Program-made: the position numbers and the translations under genes | The notes under the pieces: generated by a model | The model's database searches: none | Told to the model about the DNA's origin: nothing | The model's input: the letters and a program-made list of their open reading frames with translations, nothing else | In this document: piece after piece, positions 38,548 to 48,412 of the stretch | How the letters are laid out: each line of letters opens with the position of its first letter | Position numbering within the stretch: the first letter of the stretch is position 1 | DNA from: an uncultured Flavobacteriales bacterium | Lineage (GTDB): Bacteria > Bacteroidota > Bacteroidia > Flavobacteriales_D > Crocinitomicaceae | Length of the DNA: 64,000 nucleotides | Reading direction: 5' to 3' | Assembly: GCA_943789205.1 (NCBI GenBank) | Contig: CALSTG010000002.1 | Span: 244,118-308,117 of the forward strand

Positions 38548-38656
38548 ATTATTAGGTGTCAGGAGAAAAGTCGTTTAATCTCGTGCCTAAGCTAATTATT
38601 TTTTAAGTTAAATCTATGGAATGATCTTACATGTGTGGATTGGTTCAAGAACTTGT

Positions 38657-38664
38657 TATTTTTG
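38657..38664 (+). promoter_or_regulatory. -7 promoter element TATTTTTG four bases before the dehydratase start
   Basis: TATTTTTG, then TAGT, then the ATG at 38669. It supports 38669 as the start and suggests a leaderless transcript. Confidence 0.45.
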
Positions 38665-38668
38665 TAGT

Positions 38669-40549
38669 ATGCTCCGATTTAGATCACGCACCCCGAGGTG
38701 GGTTATTGTCTTTTTAGATCTTACGATTAATGTATTTGCATTGTTCTTTGCTTACATCATTCGATTTGATTTAGATTCTCAATCAGAGCTGATTAGGGAG
38801 GAATGGCTACTTCTCAAAGATTACTTATGGATTTTTATTGTCGTAAAACTCATAGTATTCTATCTTTTTAAGATTCATAAAGGCTTAGTTCGTTATACTT
38901 CAACGCATGATTTAAACCGAATTTTTATTGCCGTAGCAACTTGCACACTCATTTTTGCCGCTATTGGTTTATTCCGCTATAACTTTATAGATTCCTTTTA
39001 CTTAGTGCCAACATCAGTACTCATTGTTGAATTCCTTGCAAGCTTTGCCTTTACCGTTGGTAGTCGATTCATTATTAAATTAATCTATTTAGAATCTCAA
39101 AAAAACAAGAATGACATTGAAAGAGTCATTGTTTATGGTGCTGGGGTTTCCGGTCTGATAACCAAAAGAACCATTGAAAACGATACGAAGAGTGCCATTC
39201 ACATTATTGGCTTTATAGATGACAATCCAAAACTATGGGGCACGCGAATAGAAGGTAAAAACATATATCGACCTTCTGATTTAAGCCGAATTCACAAAAA
39301 GAAGAATATTGATACCATAATCATTGCCATACAAAACCCAAAATCAGAAAGAAGAAAAGCCTTATTGGATGAATGTATTACGTTGAAAATTAAGGTTCAG
39401 AAAGTACCTGACCCAAAAAGCTGGATTAACGGTGAATTTACCTCAAAGCAATTTGTAAAAGCCAAAATTGAAGACCTCCTCGGAAGAGAAGAAATAAAGC
39501 TAAATATTTCAAAAATTGAAACGAACCTCAGTGGGAAAGTCATCCTCATAACAGGGGCTGCAGGGAGCATAGGCAGCGGCTTAGTAAAGCAAATTTCAAA
39601 ATTCAAACCTGAACTACTAATTCTGTTCGATCAGGCGGAATCAGGATTATACGACTTACAATGGGAAATTAAAGATGAAACCCCTGATGTTCGATTTGAA
39701 ATTGTCATTGGGGATGTAACACACAAAAAACGTGTTGAAAATTTGATTAGAAGTTTTGCTCCTGAAGTTGTATTTCATGCCGCAGCTTATAAACATGTAC
39801 CTTTAATGGAGCTTAACCCTTCTGAAGCAGTGAAAACCAATATTTTAGGATCTAAAATACTCATGGATACATGTCATGATTTTAAGGTAAAAAAATTCGT
39901 ATTTATCTCTACCGACAAGGCTGTAAATCCAACTAATGTTATGGGAGCTACCAAAAGAGTAGCCGAGATTTATGCTCAAGAAAAGAACCTAAACAGTGAA
40001 ACTCAATTCATTACAACAAGGTTCGGCAATGTATTAGGATCAAATGGTTCTGTCATACCATTATTTCAAAGACAAATTGAAAATGGAGGACCCATAACCA
40101 TTACTGATAAACGAATCACACGATTCTTTATGTCTATCCCGGAAGCCTGCCAGCTCGTGTTAGAGGCGAGTGTTATGGGTAATGGCGGAGAGATTTATGT
40201 CTTTGATATGGGAGACTCGGTTAAAATAATTGATTTGGCAAAAAAAATGATTTCATTAAGTGGAATGACTATTGATAAAGACATACAAATCAAAGTTACA
40301 GGATTAAGACCCGGTGAAAAACTCTATGAAGAGCTTCTAGCAAACGAGGAAAACACCCTTCCTACACATCATCAAAAAATTCTAATTGCCAATACTGATC
40401 TAAAACAAATGAAGGAGAACGAAATAAACAAACTTATCTCTTTAATTGATGCCCAAAAAAATGATGAACTTGTAACCATCATTAAGTCAATCGTTCCAGA
40501 ATATGTAAGTAAAAATTCAAGTTTCGAAAAGCTAGACAATAATGATTGA
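38669..40549 (+). CDS. Membrane-anchored nucleotide-sugar 4,6-dehydratase (WbpM/CapD-like)
   Basis: A polysaccharide biosynthesis enzyme of about 626 residues. The N-terminus has four membrane helices (about 10-140). A first Rossmann domain (VIVYGAGVSGLITKR) is regulatory or degenerate. The second, catalytic SDR domain has ILITGAAGSIGSGLVKQ, FHAAAYKHVPLMELNPSEA and STDKAVNPTNVMGATKR, where Met stands in the usual Tyr position (MxxxK) as in WbpM-type UDP-GlcNAc 4,6-dehydratases. It should supply a 4-keto-6-deoxy sugar for O-antigen, capsule or protein glycan. An in-frame start lies at 38621, but 38669 fits the family and promoter. Confidence 0.88.
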   Translation: MLRFRSRTPRWVIVFLDLTINVFALFFAYIIRFDLDSQSELIREEWLLLKDYLWIFIVVKLIVFYLFKIHKGLVRYTSTHDLNRIFIAVATCTLIFAAIGLFRYNFIDSFYLVPTSVLIVEFLASFAFTVGSRFIIKLIYLESQKNKNDIERVIVYGAGVSGLITKRTIENDTKSAIHIIGFIDDNPKLWGTRIEGKNIYRPSDLSRIHKKKNIDTIIIAIQNPKSERRKALLDECITLKIKVQKVPDPKSWINGEFTSKQFVKAKIEDLLGREEIKLNISKIETNLSGKVILITGAAGSIGSGLVKQISKFKPELLILFDQAESGLYDLQWEIKDETPDVRFEIVIGDVTHKKRVENLIRSFAPEVVFHAAAYKHVPLMELNPSEAVKTNILGSKILMDTCHDFKVKKFVFISTDKAVNPTNVMGATKRVAEIYAQEKNLNSETQFITTRFGNVLGSNGSVIPLFQRQIENGGPITITDKRITRFFMSIPEACQLVLEASVMGNGGEIYVFDMGDSVKIIDLAKKMISLSGMTIDKDIQIKVTGLRPGEKLYEELLANEENTLPTHHQKILIANTDLKQMKENEINKLISLIDAQKNDELVTIIKSIVPEYVSKNSSFEKLDNND

Positions 40550-40940
40550 ACCTGTTCATCTTCAGATTCGTTTTGCAGACATTGACTCTATGGGACATGT
40601 AAATAACGCTGTTTATTTGAGCTATTTTGAATATACAAGAGTGCATTACTTTAAAGCCTTGCTTCCTGCCAATTGGGATTGGGTGAGCAACGGTATTATA
40701 CTTGCACACACAGAAGTGAGCTTTTTAAAACCCCTACTTCTAAATGATGACGCAAAGGTTCAAATGCTAATAGGTGCGATTGGAACAAAAAGCTTTACGC
40801 TTCATTACATCATACGTGTAAATGATGAAATAATTACAAAAGGTGCATCAACTCTTGTTTGCTATGATTCAAAAATGCGACGATCAATTGTTATTCCGAG
40901 AGAAATGAAAAATTCTTTCACAAAACTTGATAGCATTTGA
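40542..40940 (+). CDS. Acyl-CoA thioesterase, hot-dog fold (YbgC/4HBT type)
   Basis: A 132-residue single hot-dog domain. The family signature QIRFADIDSMGHVNNAVYLSYFEYTR contains the catalytic Asp (FADIDSMGHVNN). VSFLKPLLLND follows in the usual position. It overlaps the dehydratase gene by 8 nt and the next gene by 4 nt, so it sits in a tight operon. Substrate chain length is unknown. Confidence 0.86.
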   Translation: MIEPVHLQIRFADIDSMGHVNNAVYLSYFEYTRVHYFKALLPANWDWVSNGIILAHTEVSFLKPLLLNDDAKVQMLIGAIGTKSFTLHYIIRVNDEIITKGASTLVCYDSKMRRSIVIPREMKNSFTKLDSI

Positions 40941-41917
40941 TAAATCTCTTTTTTCTTGTTCGTTATTTATTCTTTGTGGCATTTTTAATTGCTCCAGTTC
41001 AAATTGTATTTGGTCAAAAGGCACCCTGTTACAAAAAAAAGAAGATTTGTAACTTTCAATATTTGACAAATTGTTACGAAAAAGTTGCTTTCGATAGTGT
41101 TACGCAACGTTATTTTTCGAGACAGAATTTCGGGGTGCCATTTGATGGCTCTTGTGCTACATGCCACAGAAACGGTGTTGTAGAGCAAGAAATTACCATC
41201 GTAGAAGGTAGAAGAAACGGAACCGATACATCCTACTTCCCTTCAGGTTGTCCTTTTTCAAGTCAAAGCTTTCTTCTTGGCAAACCACATGGTGTTAGCA
41301 CCACCTATTTTGACAGTACAAATCGAGTTAAAAGTGTCATAGAGCACTATATGGGAAGTGTAAATGGAACCTATATGCTTTTCGACCGAAATGGTGATAC
41401 CTTAAAACTTCAAGAGTATCAAGAAAACCTGCCTAATGGTGTCAAAAAAGAATACTATGAGGCCTCCATTTTGAAAAAAACAACCCATTACAAGATGGGT
41501 TTGCTTCACGGATGTCAAATCAAATATGATCGCGCAGGAAATAAACAGTTAGCCATTTCATACTTCGAAGGAAAAAAACACAATACCTGGACCTATTATT
41601 TCGACAATCAAGAAATTGCTCGAAAAGAAGAATGGAATAAAGGTATTAAAGAAGGGGATTTTATAACCTACAACGGATCAGGACTTGTCATTAGTGAGCA
41701 ACATTTCAAAAAAGGAGTTCCAGTGGGCATTCATAAAGAGTTCTATCAAGATGGACGAGAAAAACATATTAAGTACTATTCAAAAAAAGGAAATGTAGAG
41801 GAAGAACACGCCTTCGACGATTATGGTGTCAAAACAACTATAATCCAAAGAGAGACCAAAGCAATGAGAAAGAAAAAAAGAAAAGGTCAGAAAGAAGACA
41901 ATAGCTTGATGAACTAA
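40937..41917 (+). CDS. Secreted MORN-like repeat protein (YwqK-type)
   Basis: A 326-residue protein with a signal peptide (about 1-26, QIVFGQ/K). It contains a Cys-rich segment (KKKKICNFQYLTNC, CATCHRNG) and then five to six MORN-variant repeats of the form HYMGSVNGTYMLFDRNGD, GLLHGCQIKYDRAGN, GKKHNTWTYYFDNQ, GIKEGDFITYNGSG and GVPVGIHKEFYQDG. Such repeats are usually annotated as YwqK antitoxin-like, but no toxin partner is present and the signal peptide argues for an envelope role. The start is TTG, overlapping the thioesterase stop (TTGA). Confidence 0.75.
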   Translation: MINLFFLVRYLFFVAFLIAPVQIVFGQKAPCYKKKKICNFQYLTNCYEKVAFDSVTQRYFSRQNFGVPFDGSCATCHRNGVVEQEITIVEGRRNGTDTSYFPSGCPFSSQSFLLGKPHGVSTTYFDSTNRVKSVIEHYMGSVNGTYMLFDRNGDTLKLQEYQENLPNGVKKEYYEASILKKTTHYKMGLLHGCQIKYDRAGNKQLAISYFEGKKHNTWTYYFDNQEIARKEEWNKGIKEGDFITYNGSGLVISEQHFKKGVPVGIHKEFYQDGREKHIKYYSKKGNVEEEHAFDDYGVKTTIIQRETKAMRKKKRKGQKEDNSLMN

Positions 41918-42697
41918 ACAACTCCTAAAAGCATTCCTATCCCCATGAGCAATAGAAAAACGGCCACCAAAAGTCTGATGTTTTTTATTTTCCGCTTCAC
42001 AAAGAGTCGTTTACCAAGATAAGAACCTATAAACGCAAAAAAACAAGCCAAAATTATATTTAAACTATTTTCATTTAAGCTTTTTGATTCTGAACTCAGG
42101 TATATCGGGATTCTAACAGCATCGATAAGCAAGGACATACAAACTGAAGTTGCAATAAACACCTCCGCTTTTAAAGCTGATTTAGATAAAAAAGCTGCTC
42201 TTAGTGCACCTTGATGCCCCGATAAGCCACCAAAAAATCCACTAAGCAATCCACCAATGGGAAAATGAGCTGTACCAAATGAAATTCTACTCAGCAAAGG
42301 AATAAAGTCTAAAACTGCAAATACAATCATTAAAACACCTACAACAAACGCCAATAAATCAACTGCATATTCACGACCTAAAACATGTGTTTCATATATC
42401 AGGAAGTCAGCACCTATATGTTTTTGAATCATTGCACCTATAAATGCACCAAGTACTGCAGTAATGCCAAAAGAAATTAAAACCTTTTTATCAATAAAAT
42501 TTCGAATCAATATGAATTTCAGTGAATTGTTTGAAATATGAACTATGGCGGTAGCTAAAACAGCCAAATGAATAGGCATGAAAATACAAAATACAGGAAG
42601 CAATAAGGGTTCCCAATCCAAACCCAGAGAAAAAGGTAAGTAAAGAGGCTGAAAATGAAACAAAACAGATTAGAAGCCAAATGAATAGTTCTTCCAT
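41914..42697 (-). pseudogene. TauE/SafE-family membrane transporter, interrupted by a frameshift
   Basis: The start region, from the ATG at 42697, reads MEELFIWLLICFVSFSASLL and then TFFSGFGLGTL, the usual TauE/SafE first helix and motif. The frame then breaks, and the longer frame continues LLPVFCIFMPIHLAVLATAIVH with about six further helices to GIGMLLGVV. Removing one base from the GGG run at 42607-42609 (CCC on the coding strand) restores about 260 residues. TauE/SafE proteins export sulfite or organosulfonates. The frame break is probably an indel. The gene's promoter region abuts the divergent threonine aldolase. Confidence 0.75.
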
Positions 42698-42726
42698 TAA
42701 TTGTATTTTTAACGAAAATAAATAGA

Positions 42727-43746
42727 ATGATTGATTTACGCAGTGATACCGTAACAAAACCGAGTAAAGAGATGCTTGAGGTTATGTCGCAAGCAAAAGT
42801 GGGTGATGATGTATTCGGTGAGGACCCTACGGTTAACGAGCTACAGGAATATGCTGCGGCTTTATTTGGTAAAGAAGCTTCTATTTTTTGTGCATCAGGA
42901 ACCCAGACCAACCAAATAGCCATAAATCTTCATGTCCAACCTGGCGCTGAAGTAATTTGTCATTACGAAAGTCACGTATTTAAATATGAAGGAGGCGGAA
43001 TTGCTAAAAATTCAGGTGCATCGACGAGAACAGTTGGTGGCGATAGAGGACGCATAAATGTAAGCGAAATTGAACCTTGGATGAACCCGAAGCATGATGT
43101 TCATTACCCCTTAACCCAATTGATATCTATTGAAGATACCTCAAATAGAGGCGGTGGTGCCATTTATGACTTTGAAGAAATTAAAAACATAAAAAAATTC
43201 TGTACCAAACAAGGCTTGCCATTGCACTTAGATGGTGCCCGCGTATTCAATGCATTAGTTGAAAACAATATTGACTACAAGGAATACGCTCAGCAATTTG
43301 ATTCTATTTCTGTTTGCCTCTCAAAAGGTCTTGGTGCTCCTATTGGCAGTCTTTTAATTGGAGATGCTGACTTTATTGAACATGCACGACGAGTTAGAAA
43401 AGTATTTGGTGGAGGGATGCGACAAGCAGGATTTATTGCTGCAGGTGGACTATACGCCTTAAAAAACAATGTTTTACGGTTAAAGGACGACCACAATGGG
43501 GCTAAAAAAATTGAAAAAAAGCTCTTAGAAATGCCGTGGGTGGACCATGTACTTGAAGTCGAAACAAACATTGTAGTCTGCATCCTTAAGGACAGCAGTC
43601 GCGTCAATGAATTTGTTAACAAATTTGAAGCAAATGATATTCTAATCATGCCTTTTGGAAAAGGGATGCTCAGAATGGTAACACATTTGGATGTTTCACA
43701 AGATGACATTTTAGAAGTTTGCACGTTCATTGAATCGCTTGAATAA
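42727..43746 (+). CDS. ltaE: Low-specificity L-threonine aldolase
   Basis: PLP-dependent enzyme that cleaves threonine to glycine and acetaldehyde, 339 residues. N-terminal MIDLRSDTVTKPSKEM and VGDDVFGEDPTVNELQEYAA are diagnostic. IEDTSNRGGGAIYD, LHLDGARVFNA (Asp contacting PLP) and VCLSKGLGAPIGSLLIG with the PLP lysine follow. Divergent to the TauE gene with 29 bp between starts. Confidence 0.92.
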   Translation: MIDLRSDTVTKPSKEMLEVMSQAKVGDDVFGEDPTVNELQEYAAALFGKEASIFCASGTQTNQIAINLHVQPGAEVICHYESHVFKYEGGGIAKNSGASTRTVGGDRGRINVSEIEPWMNPKHDVHYPLTQLISIEDTSNRGGGAIYDFEEIKNIKKFCTKQGLPLHLDGARVFNALVENNIDYKEYAQQFDSISVCLSKGLGAPIGSLLIGDADFIEHARRVRKVFGGGMRQAGFIAAGGLYALKNNVLRLKDDHNGAKKIEKKLLEMPWVDHVLEVETNIVVCILKDSSRVNEFVNKFEANDILIMPFGKGMLRMVTHLDVSQDDILEVCTFIESLE

Positions 43747-43801
43747 TTGTTTAGCTATCTTTAATGTAATATTTAACAACACCAATCGTTAGTAATTTAA
43801 C

Positions 43802-46087
43802 GTGAAGTATTATAAAATTATAATTTCTGTCTCCCTCCTCTTTTCTAGCCATAACGGTATAGCCCAGGATTGTAATGTCTTGGATAAAAAGACATTGAAG
43901 CAACTTCATAAAATAAAAATAGAACCTGATCTAGACAAAAAGCTCGTATTACTTCATAAAGCAATAGCGAAAAACACAACACAAGCGGCACTAGATTACG
44001 AAATCGCCGAAACCTATTTAAGAAAAGGTAATGTTAGCCTTAGAACAAAAGGCAGCCCTTCTGAAGGAGAGCAGCTCATCAAAAAAGCGGCTTATTTCTA
44101 TCAAACCTCAATACAAAAATGCGACAGCTATCACCCAAAGAGCTACTATAATCTCGGTAACATTTTCTTTTCGATGGGTAAGGAAAAAGAAGCGCTATTT
44201 TGCTATAAGTCTTTTGTGAATTTTGAAGAAAAATATCCTAATCAAATTAAAGGAGATTATCAAAATCAAAAAAACAATGCCCTAACTATTATTGAAGGAT
44301 TAGAGTTTGAAGACAAGCTTCGCGCAAACCCTGTTCCTTTCAAACCAGACATGGTACAAAAGGTCAGCACAGCTCTTGATGAATACTTCCCGATGATTTC
44401 TCCAGACAATGATTTATTATTTTATTCTAGGAAAGTAGACCGAACGAGGCTGGGAGATATTGCAAGTAATGTTGTTGAAGAATTTACAATCTCTGAAAAA
44501 CAAGATGAAAACAATACCTTTAGTCAAGGTTCTCCGCTTGAAAAGCCTTTTAACGATGGTACTTTTAAAAATTATGGTTCCGCTACTTTATCTGTCGATA
44601 ATCGAGAAATGATTATCTGCGCCTGCAGAAAAGAACGGGTTTACAGACAGAATTATTTGAACTGTGACTTATATGTAAGTAAATTCAAACGCTCAGGAGC
44701 AGGTGGGAATGACTTTCAATGGTCTCCATTAAAAAACCTAGGGCCGAATATAAATACCAAGGATGGCTGGGAAGCACAACCCTCATTGTCTTCTGATGGT
44801 CAGACCCTGTTCTTTACTTCGATTCGTAAGGGTTCGAGAGATAATGATATTTACATATCAAAAAAACTAAACGACGGCACATGGGGACCAGCACGACCCT
44901 TTGATGAAATAAATACGGCAGGAAAAGATAAAAGCCCATTTTTTCATCAAGATGGTGAAACATTATACTTTGTCTCTTCCACAAGTAATGAACGTAGAGG
45001 AATGGGCGGTCTAGATATCTTCTATATTCGAAGAGATGGTGAATCTTGGACCACACCTCAAAACATTGGTTTTCCAATAAATTCTACTGAAGATGAGCTT
45101 GGGATTTTTGTTTCTACAAGTGGCAGGATTGCCTATTTTTCATCCTTTAAAGATGGCAATTGGAATATTTATGCTTTCAATTTATATAAAGAAGCCCGTC
45201 CTGAAGAAGTCGTTATCATTAAAGGTAATCTTTCAACTAGTGATGGTTCTGTTGTGAAAGATGCAAAAGTGAGCATCCATTATGACGACACCGATGAAAC
45301 TCAAGAAATCAATGTCAACCAGGATGATGGAAGCTATGCAGCCGTCGTGAAAGTTAAAGAATCAAAAACAGTATCGATAGTCGCTGAAAAAGAAAATGCA
45401 ACTTTCGCCATATCAAAAATAAATTTAGAACCGCTTCAAGCTGTCTCAAAAGAACCATTAGAAACACCTGAAATCAAAAATGATACCCACGTAAAGCCGA
45501 ATATAGAGAATAGGTCGATTCCAGACTCCATAGATACAACTGAAACTATTGCTTCAAATAATGTGGGTATCTCCGATAAACAAGATGACCTCGATTCTTT
45601 AAAAGGTGACACCGTCCAAAAAGTAGTAATTCAAAGCATACCGAAAACAACACAAAGTGCTGCTGAGCTAGAGGCCTCAATACCGGTTTTAGATTCTAAA
45701 GCAATAGAGGTCGATACAATCATTATTGATTCTGTTGAAAGCGGCAGCACTTTTGAGCTAAATGACCTCTTATTTCAAACAGATTCTTATACCTTGCTGC
45801 GCGCATCAGAAAAAACACTTGACTTGTTTTCAAAATACCTCATCAAAAACGGGACTTACAAGATCAATATTGAGGGCCATACTGATGATATAGGAGATGC
45901 TCGAGCAAATCTTATACTATCTCAAAAAAGGGCTCAAGAAGTAAAGCGTTATCTCATTGCGAAAAACATTGCTGCAGAAAGATTAATTGCCAAAGGATTT
46001 GGAGAAACACAACCTAAAGTGCCCAACTCTTCAATTGAAAATCGTAAAATCAATCGAAGAACGGAATGCCGGATTTCAATGGATTAA
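43802..46087 (+). CDS. OmpA-family protein with TPR and PD40 beta-propeller (PorE-like)
   Basis: A 761-residue envelope protein. Signal peptide about 1-21 (GIAQ). A TPR-like part (about 35-160: LDYEIAETYLRKGN, YNLGNIFFSMGKEKEALFCY) is followed by PD40/WD40-like blades (about 190-465: YFPMISPDNDLLFYSRK, QPSLSSDGQTLFFTS, FFHQDGETLYFVS). A carboxypeptidase-regulatory-like domain (about 475-545), a low-complexity linker and a C-terminal OmpA peptidoglycan-binding domain (about 655-761: INIEGHTDDIGDARANLILSQKRAQEVKRYL) complete it. The arrangement resembles T9SS-linked PorE. The start is GTG at 43802. Confidence 0.82.
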   Translation: MKYYKIIISVSLLFSSHNGIAQDCNVLDKKTLKQLHKIKIEPDLDKKLVLLHKAIAKNTTQAALDYEIAETYLRKGNVSLRTKGSPSEGEQLIKKAAYFYQTSIQKCDSYHPKSYYNLGNIFFSMGKEKEALFCYKSFVNFEEKYPNQIKGDYQNQKNNALTIIEGLEFEDKLRANPVPFKPDMVQKVSTALDEYFPMISPDNDLLFYSRKVDRTRLGDIASNVVEEFTISEKQDENNTFSQGSPLEKPFNDGTFKNYGSATLSVDNREMIICACRKERVYRQNYLNCDLYVSKFKRSGAGGNDFQWSPLKNLGPNINTKDGWEAQPSLSSDGQTLFFTSIRKGSRDNDIYISKKLNDGTWGPARPFDEINTAGKDKSPFFHQDGETLYFVSSTSNERRGMGGLDIFYIRRDGESWTTPQNIGFPINSTEDELGIFVSTSGRIAYFSSFKDGNWNIYAFNLYKEARPEEVVIIKGNLSTSDGSVVKDAKVSIHYDDTDETQEINVNQDDGSYAAVVKVKESKTVSIVAEKENATFAISKINLEPLQAVSKEPLETPEIKNDTHVKPNIENRSIPDSIDTTETIASNNVGISDKQDDLDSLKGDTVQKVVIQSIPKTTQSAAELEASIPVLDSKAIEVDTIIIDSVESGSTFELNDLLFQTDSYTLLRASEKTLDLFSKYLIKNGTYKINIEGHTDDIGDARANLILSQKRAQEVKRYLIAKNIAAERLIAKGFGETQPKVPNSSIENRKINRRTECRISMD

Positions 46088-46097
46088 ATTATTAGAC

Positions 46098-46123
46098 AAA
46101 AAAAAAGAGGGCACAAAGCCCTC
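46098..46123 (-). terminator. Rho-independent terminator of rplS
   Basis: A 6-bp GC-rich stem (GAGGGC 46107-46112, GCCCTC 46118-46123) with a 5-nt loop. On the minus strand it is followed by nine T (46098-46106), immediately downstream of rplS. It may also stop the OmpA gene weakly on the plus strand. Confidence 0.85.
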
Positions 46124-46144
46124 AAATATTTTGTAAGATTTCTA

Positions 46145-46504
46145 CTAATCTTTTGTGAATCTTCTTTTTTCACGAATCCTAGCAGATTTTCCTGTTCTTT
46201 CTCTGAAGTAAAAGATTCTAGCTCTTCTAACAGAACCTTCTTTCATTACTTTGATACTATCAATGAATGGAGACGAAATTGGAAAGATTCTCTCTACACC
46301 AACATTACCAGACATTTTACGAACCGTAAATGTTTCTGTAACACCAGTACCTCTTCGCTGAATCACAACACCTTGAAACTGCTGAATTCTTTCTTTGTTA
46401 CCTTCTCTAATTTTGTAAGAAACGGTAATTGTATCACCTGCTGAGAAATTAGGCATTTCGCTAACAGTAGTGATTTCTTTTTGTATTTCGTTAATAATAT
46501 TCAT
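46145..46504 (-). CDS. rplS: 50S ribosomal protein L19
   Basis: A 119-residue ribosomal protein of normal length. [64 protein letters not shown] and [24 protein letters not shown] C-terminus ([14 protein letters not shown]) are all conserved L19 segments. Transcribed alone and followed by a strong terminator. Confidence 0.96.
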   Translation of the reverse strand: MNIINEIQKEITTVSEMPNFSAGDTITVSYKIREGNKERIQQFQGVVIQRRGTGVTETFTVRKMSGNVGVERIFPISSPFIDSIKVMKEGSVRRARIFYFRERTGKSARIREKRRFTKD

Positions 46505-46737
46505 CGCTTTTGAATTGTATTCCCATTATTTCGGGGTGCAATATTACAAAAAAAAACTCGTTTCAAAGAATAGAAAAGCCTAAAAAGACGAATATTTTTT
46601 ATTCACAAAGGTAAGTTCAAAATAATTGCCCTTTAGATATAAACAAAATTAAATCTCATTTAGTTGAAAAGTATCTTAATCGATGACGAAATCAAAGCAC
46701 AACTTCTCTTAAATTTACATATATAAACAAGACAAGA

Positions 46738-47550
46738 ATGGCTAAAATTATCGCAGTTGCAAATCAAAAAGGAGGCGTAGGTAAAACGACCACAACGATA
46801 AACCTTGGTGGCTGCCTTGGTGTGTTGGAATATAAAACGCTTATAGTTGACGCCGACCCTCAAGCAAATGCAACGTCTGGAACTGGATTCAATCCATCAG
46901 CGGTGAAAAACATATACGATTGTCTTGTACAAGGGTACCACCCGAAAGAGGTGATTGTTAAAACGGAAAGTCCAAATCTTGACATTCTTCCAGCGCATAT
47001 CGACCTTGTAGGGGCGGAACTTGAAATGATTAACCTACCGAATAGAGAATACCTATTAAAAGAGGCATTGGATAAAGTCAAAGATGATTATGACTTCATT
47101 TTAATTGACTGCTCCCCTTCCCTAGGACTAATTACTGTAAACTCGCTTGCTGCAGCAGATTCCGTACTCATCCCTGTTCAATGTGAATATTTTGCACTAG
47201 AAGGTCTTAGCAAGCTCTTAAATACTATTAAAATCGTTCAGGGCCGTCTAAACGAAACGCTTGAGATAGAAGGAATGCTATTGACGATGTATGATACACG
47301 ACTCCGTCTTGCGAATCAGGTAGTAGATGAATTAAAAACTCATTTTCAGGAGTTGGTTTTTGATACCGTTATCCACAGAAACACCACACTTAGTGAGGCC
47401 TCAAGTCATGGTGCTACCATCATCATGCATGATGCTTCCTGCAAAGGCTCGATTAATTATTTAAATTTCGCGAGAGAAATTCTTCAAAAAAATGATCTTA
47501 CAAAAATTGAAAACGGAGATAAATTTATTGAAATAGACAATGAACTCTAA
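46738..47550 (+). CDS. parA: Chromosome partitioning ATPase ParA (Soj)
   Basis: A Walker-type ATPase of 270 residues that drives chromosome origin segregation with ParB. The deviant Walker A motif is KGGVGKTTTTINLGG at residues 11-25, DADPQANATSG follows, then IDCSPSLGLITVNSLAAADSVLIPVQCEYFALEGL. First gene of the parA-parB-DUF5683-dapB-lepB-wbqC run. The 233-bp region upstream (46505-46737) should hold its promoter but I see no strong consensus. Confidence 0.95.
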   Translation: MAKIIAVANQKGGVGKTTTTINLGGCLGVLEYKTLIVDADPQANATSGTGFNPSAVKNIYDCLVQGYHPKEVIVKTESPNLDILPAHIDLVGAELEMINLPNREYLLKEALDKVKDDYDFILIDCSPSLGLITVNSLAAADSVLIPVQCEYFALEGLSKLLNTIKIVQGRLNETLEIEGMLLTMYDTRLRLANQVVDELKTHFQELVFDTVIHRNTTLSEASSHGATIIMHDASCKGSINYLNFAREILQKNDLTKIENGDKFIEIDNEL

Positions 47551-48412
47551 TTCTGACAAAAAACCCGCACTCGGAAGAGGACTTAGTGCCATTCTTCAAA
47601 ACGCAGAAACAGACGTCACTTCTGCAAGAACTGCTCCGGCAGGATCTGTATCAGAAATTTCAATCAGTTCCATTGAAACCAATCCTTTTAATCCAAGAAC
47701 ACACTTTGAGAAAGAAGCTCTTTTTGATTTGCGTGAGTCTATATTAGCACACGGTATCATTCAGCCCCTAACTGTTCGGAAAATGGGACATGATAAATAC
47801 CAGCTTATATCAGGTGAAAGAAGATTCAGAGCCTCTCAGCTTGCGGGTCTCAAAAAAGTACCGGCATACATTCGAATTGCAAATGATCAAAACATGCTAG
47901 AATTTGCTCTTGTTGAAAATATCCAGCGAGAGGACCTAAACGCAATTGAAATCGCACTCTCCTATGAAAGGTTACTTTCTGAGTGTGAGCTTACCCAAGA
48001 GGCATTAAGTGAAAAGATTTCTAAATCCAGATCAAACATTGCGAATTACATTCGACTTTTAAAGCTGCCTTCTGAAATCCAAGCTGGACTTCGTGACAGA
48101 TTAATAACAATGGGACATGCGAGAGCATTATTGGCCATTAACTCAGAAGAGGATCAGGTTATTCAGTTTAGAGCAATTATCGCTGACAAATTATCCGTTC
48201 GCGCCGTTGAAGAAAGAGTGAAAACTGAAAAAACAAAAAGTACTAGAAGCGCCAAAGCACATCCATCAATTGAGACGAAAAAGACTTTAAGCGACTTTTA
48301 CAACACACCAGTTAAAATATATCAAAGCGAAAATGGTTCGGGTAAAATTCATGTAAATTTTTCAAGTGAGGAAGAGTTTCAGCGGCTTGTCAAATTACTG
48401 TTAAATAAATGA
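47540..48412 (+). CDS. parB: Chromosome partitioning protein ParB
   Basis: A 290-residue centromere-binding protein and CTPase. N-terminal KPALGRGLSAIL, ParB box NPFNPRTHFEKEALFDLRESI, the CTP-binding segment LISGERRFRASQLAGL and IQREDLNAIEIALSYERL, helix-turn-helix EALSEKISKSRSNIANYIRLLKLP, and a C-terminal dimerisation region (KIHVNFSSEEEFQRLVKLL). It overlaps parA by 11 nt. No parS site was recognised in the visible neighbourhood. Confidence 0.94.
   Translation: MNSNSDKKPALGRGLSAILQNAETDVTSARTAPAGSVSEISISSIETNPFNPRTHFEKEALFDLRESILAHGIIQPLTVRKMGHDKYQLISGERRFRASQLAGLKKVPAYIRIANDQNMLEFALVENIQREDLNAIEIALSYERLLSECELTQEALSEKISKSRSNIANYIRLLKLPSEIQAGLRDRLITMGHARALLAINSEEDQVIQFRAIIADKLSVRAVEERVKTEKTKSTRSAKAHPSIETKKTLSDFYNTPVKIYQSENGSGKIHVNFSSEEEFQRLVKLLLNK

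Noticed and set aside
40937..41917. Toxin-antitoxin antitoxin YwqK
   Set aside because: The MORN-like repeats match that label, but there is a signal peptide and no toxin gene next to it.
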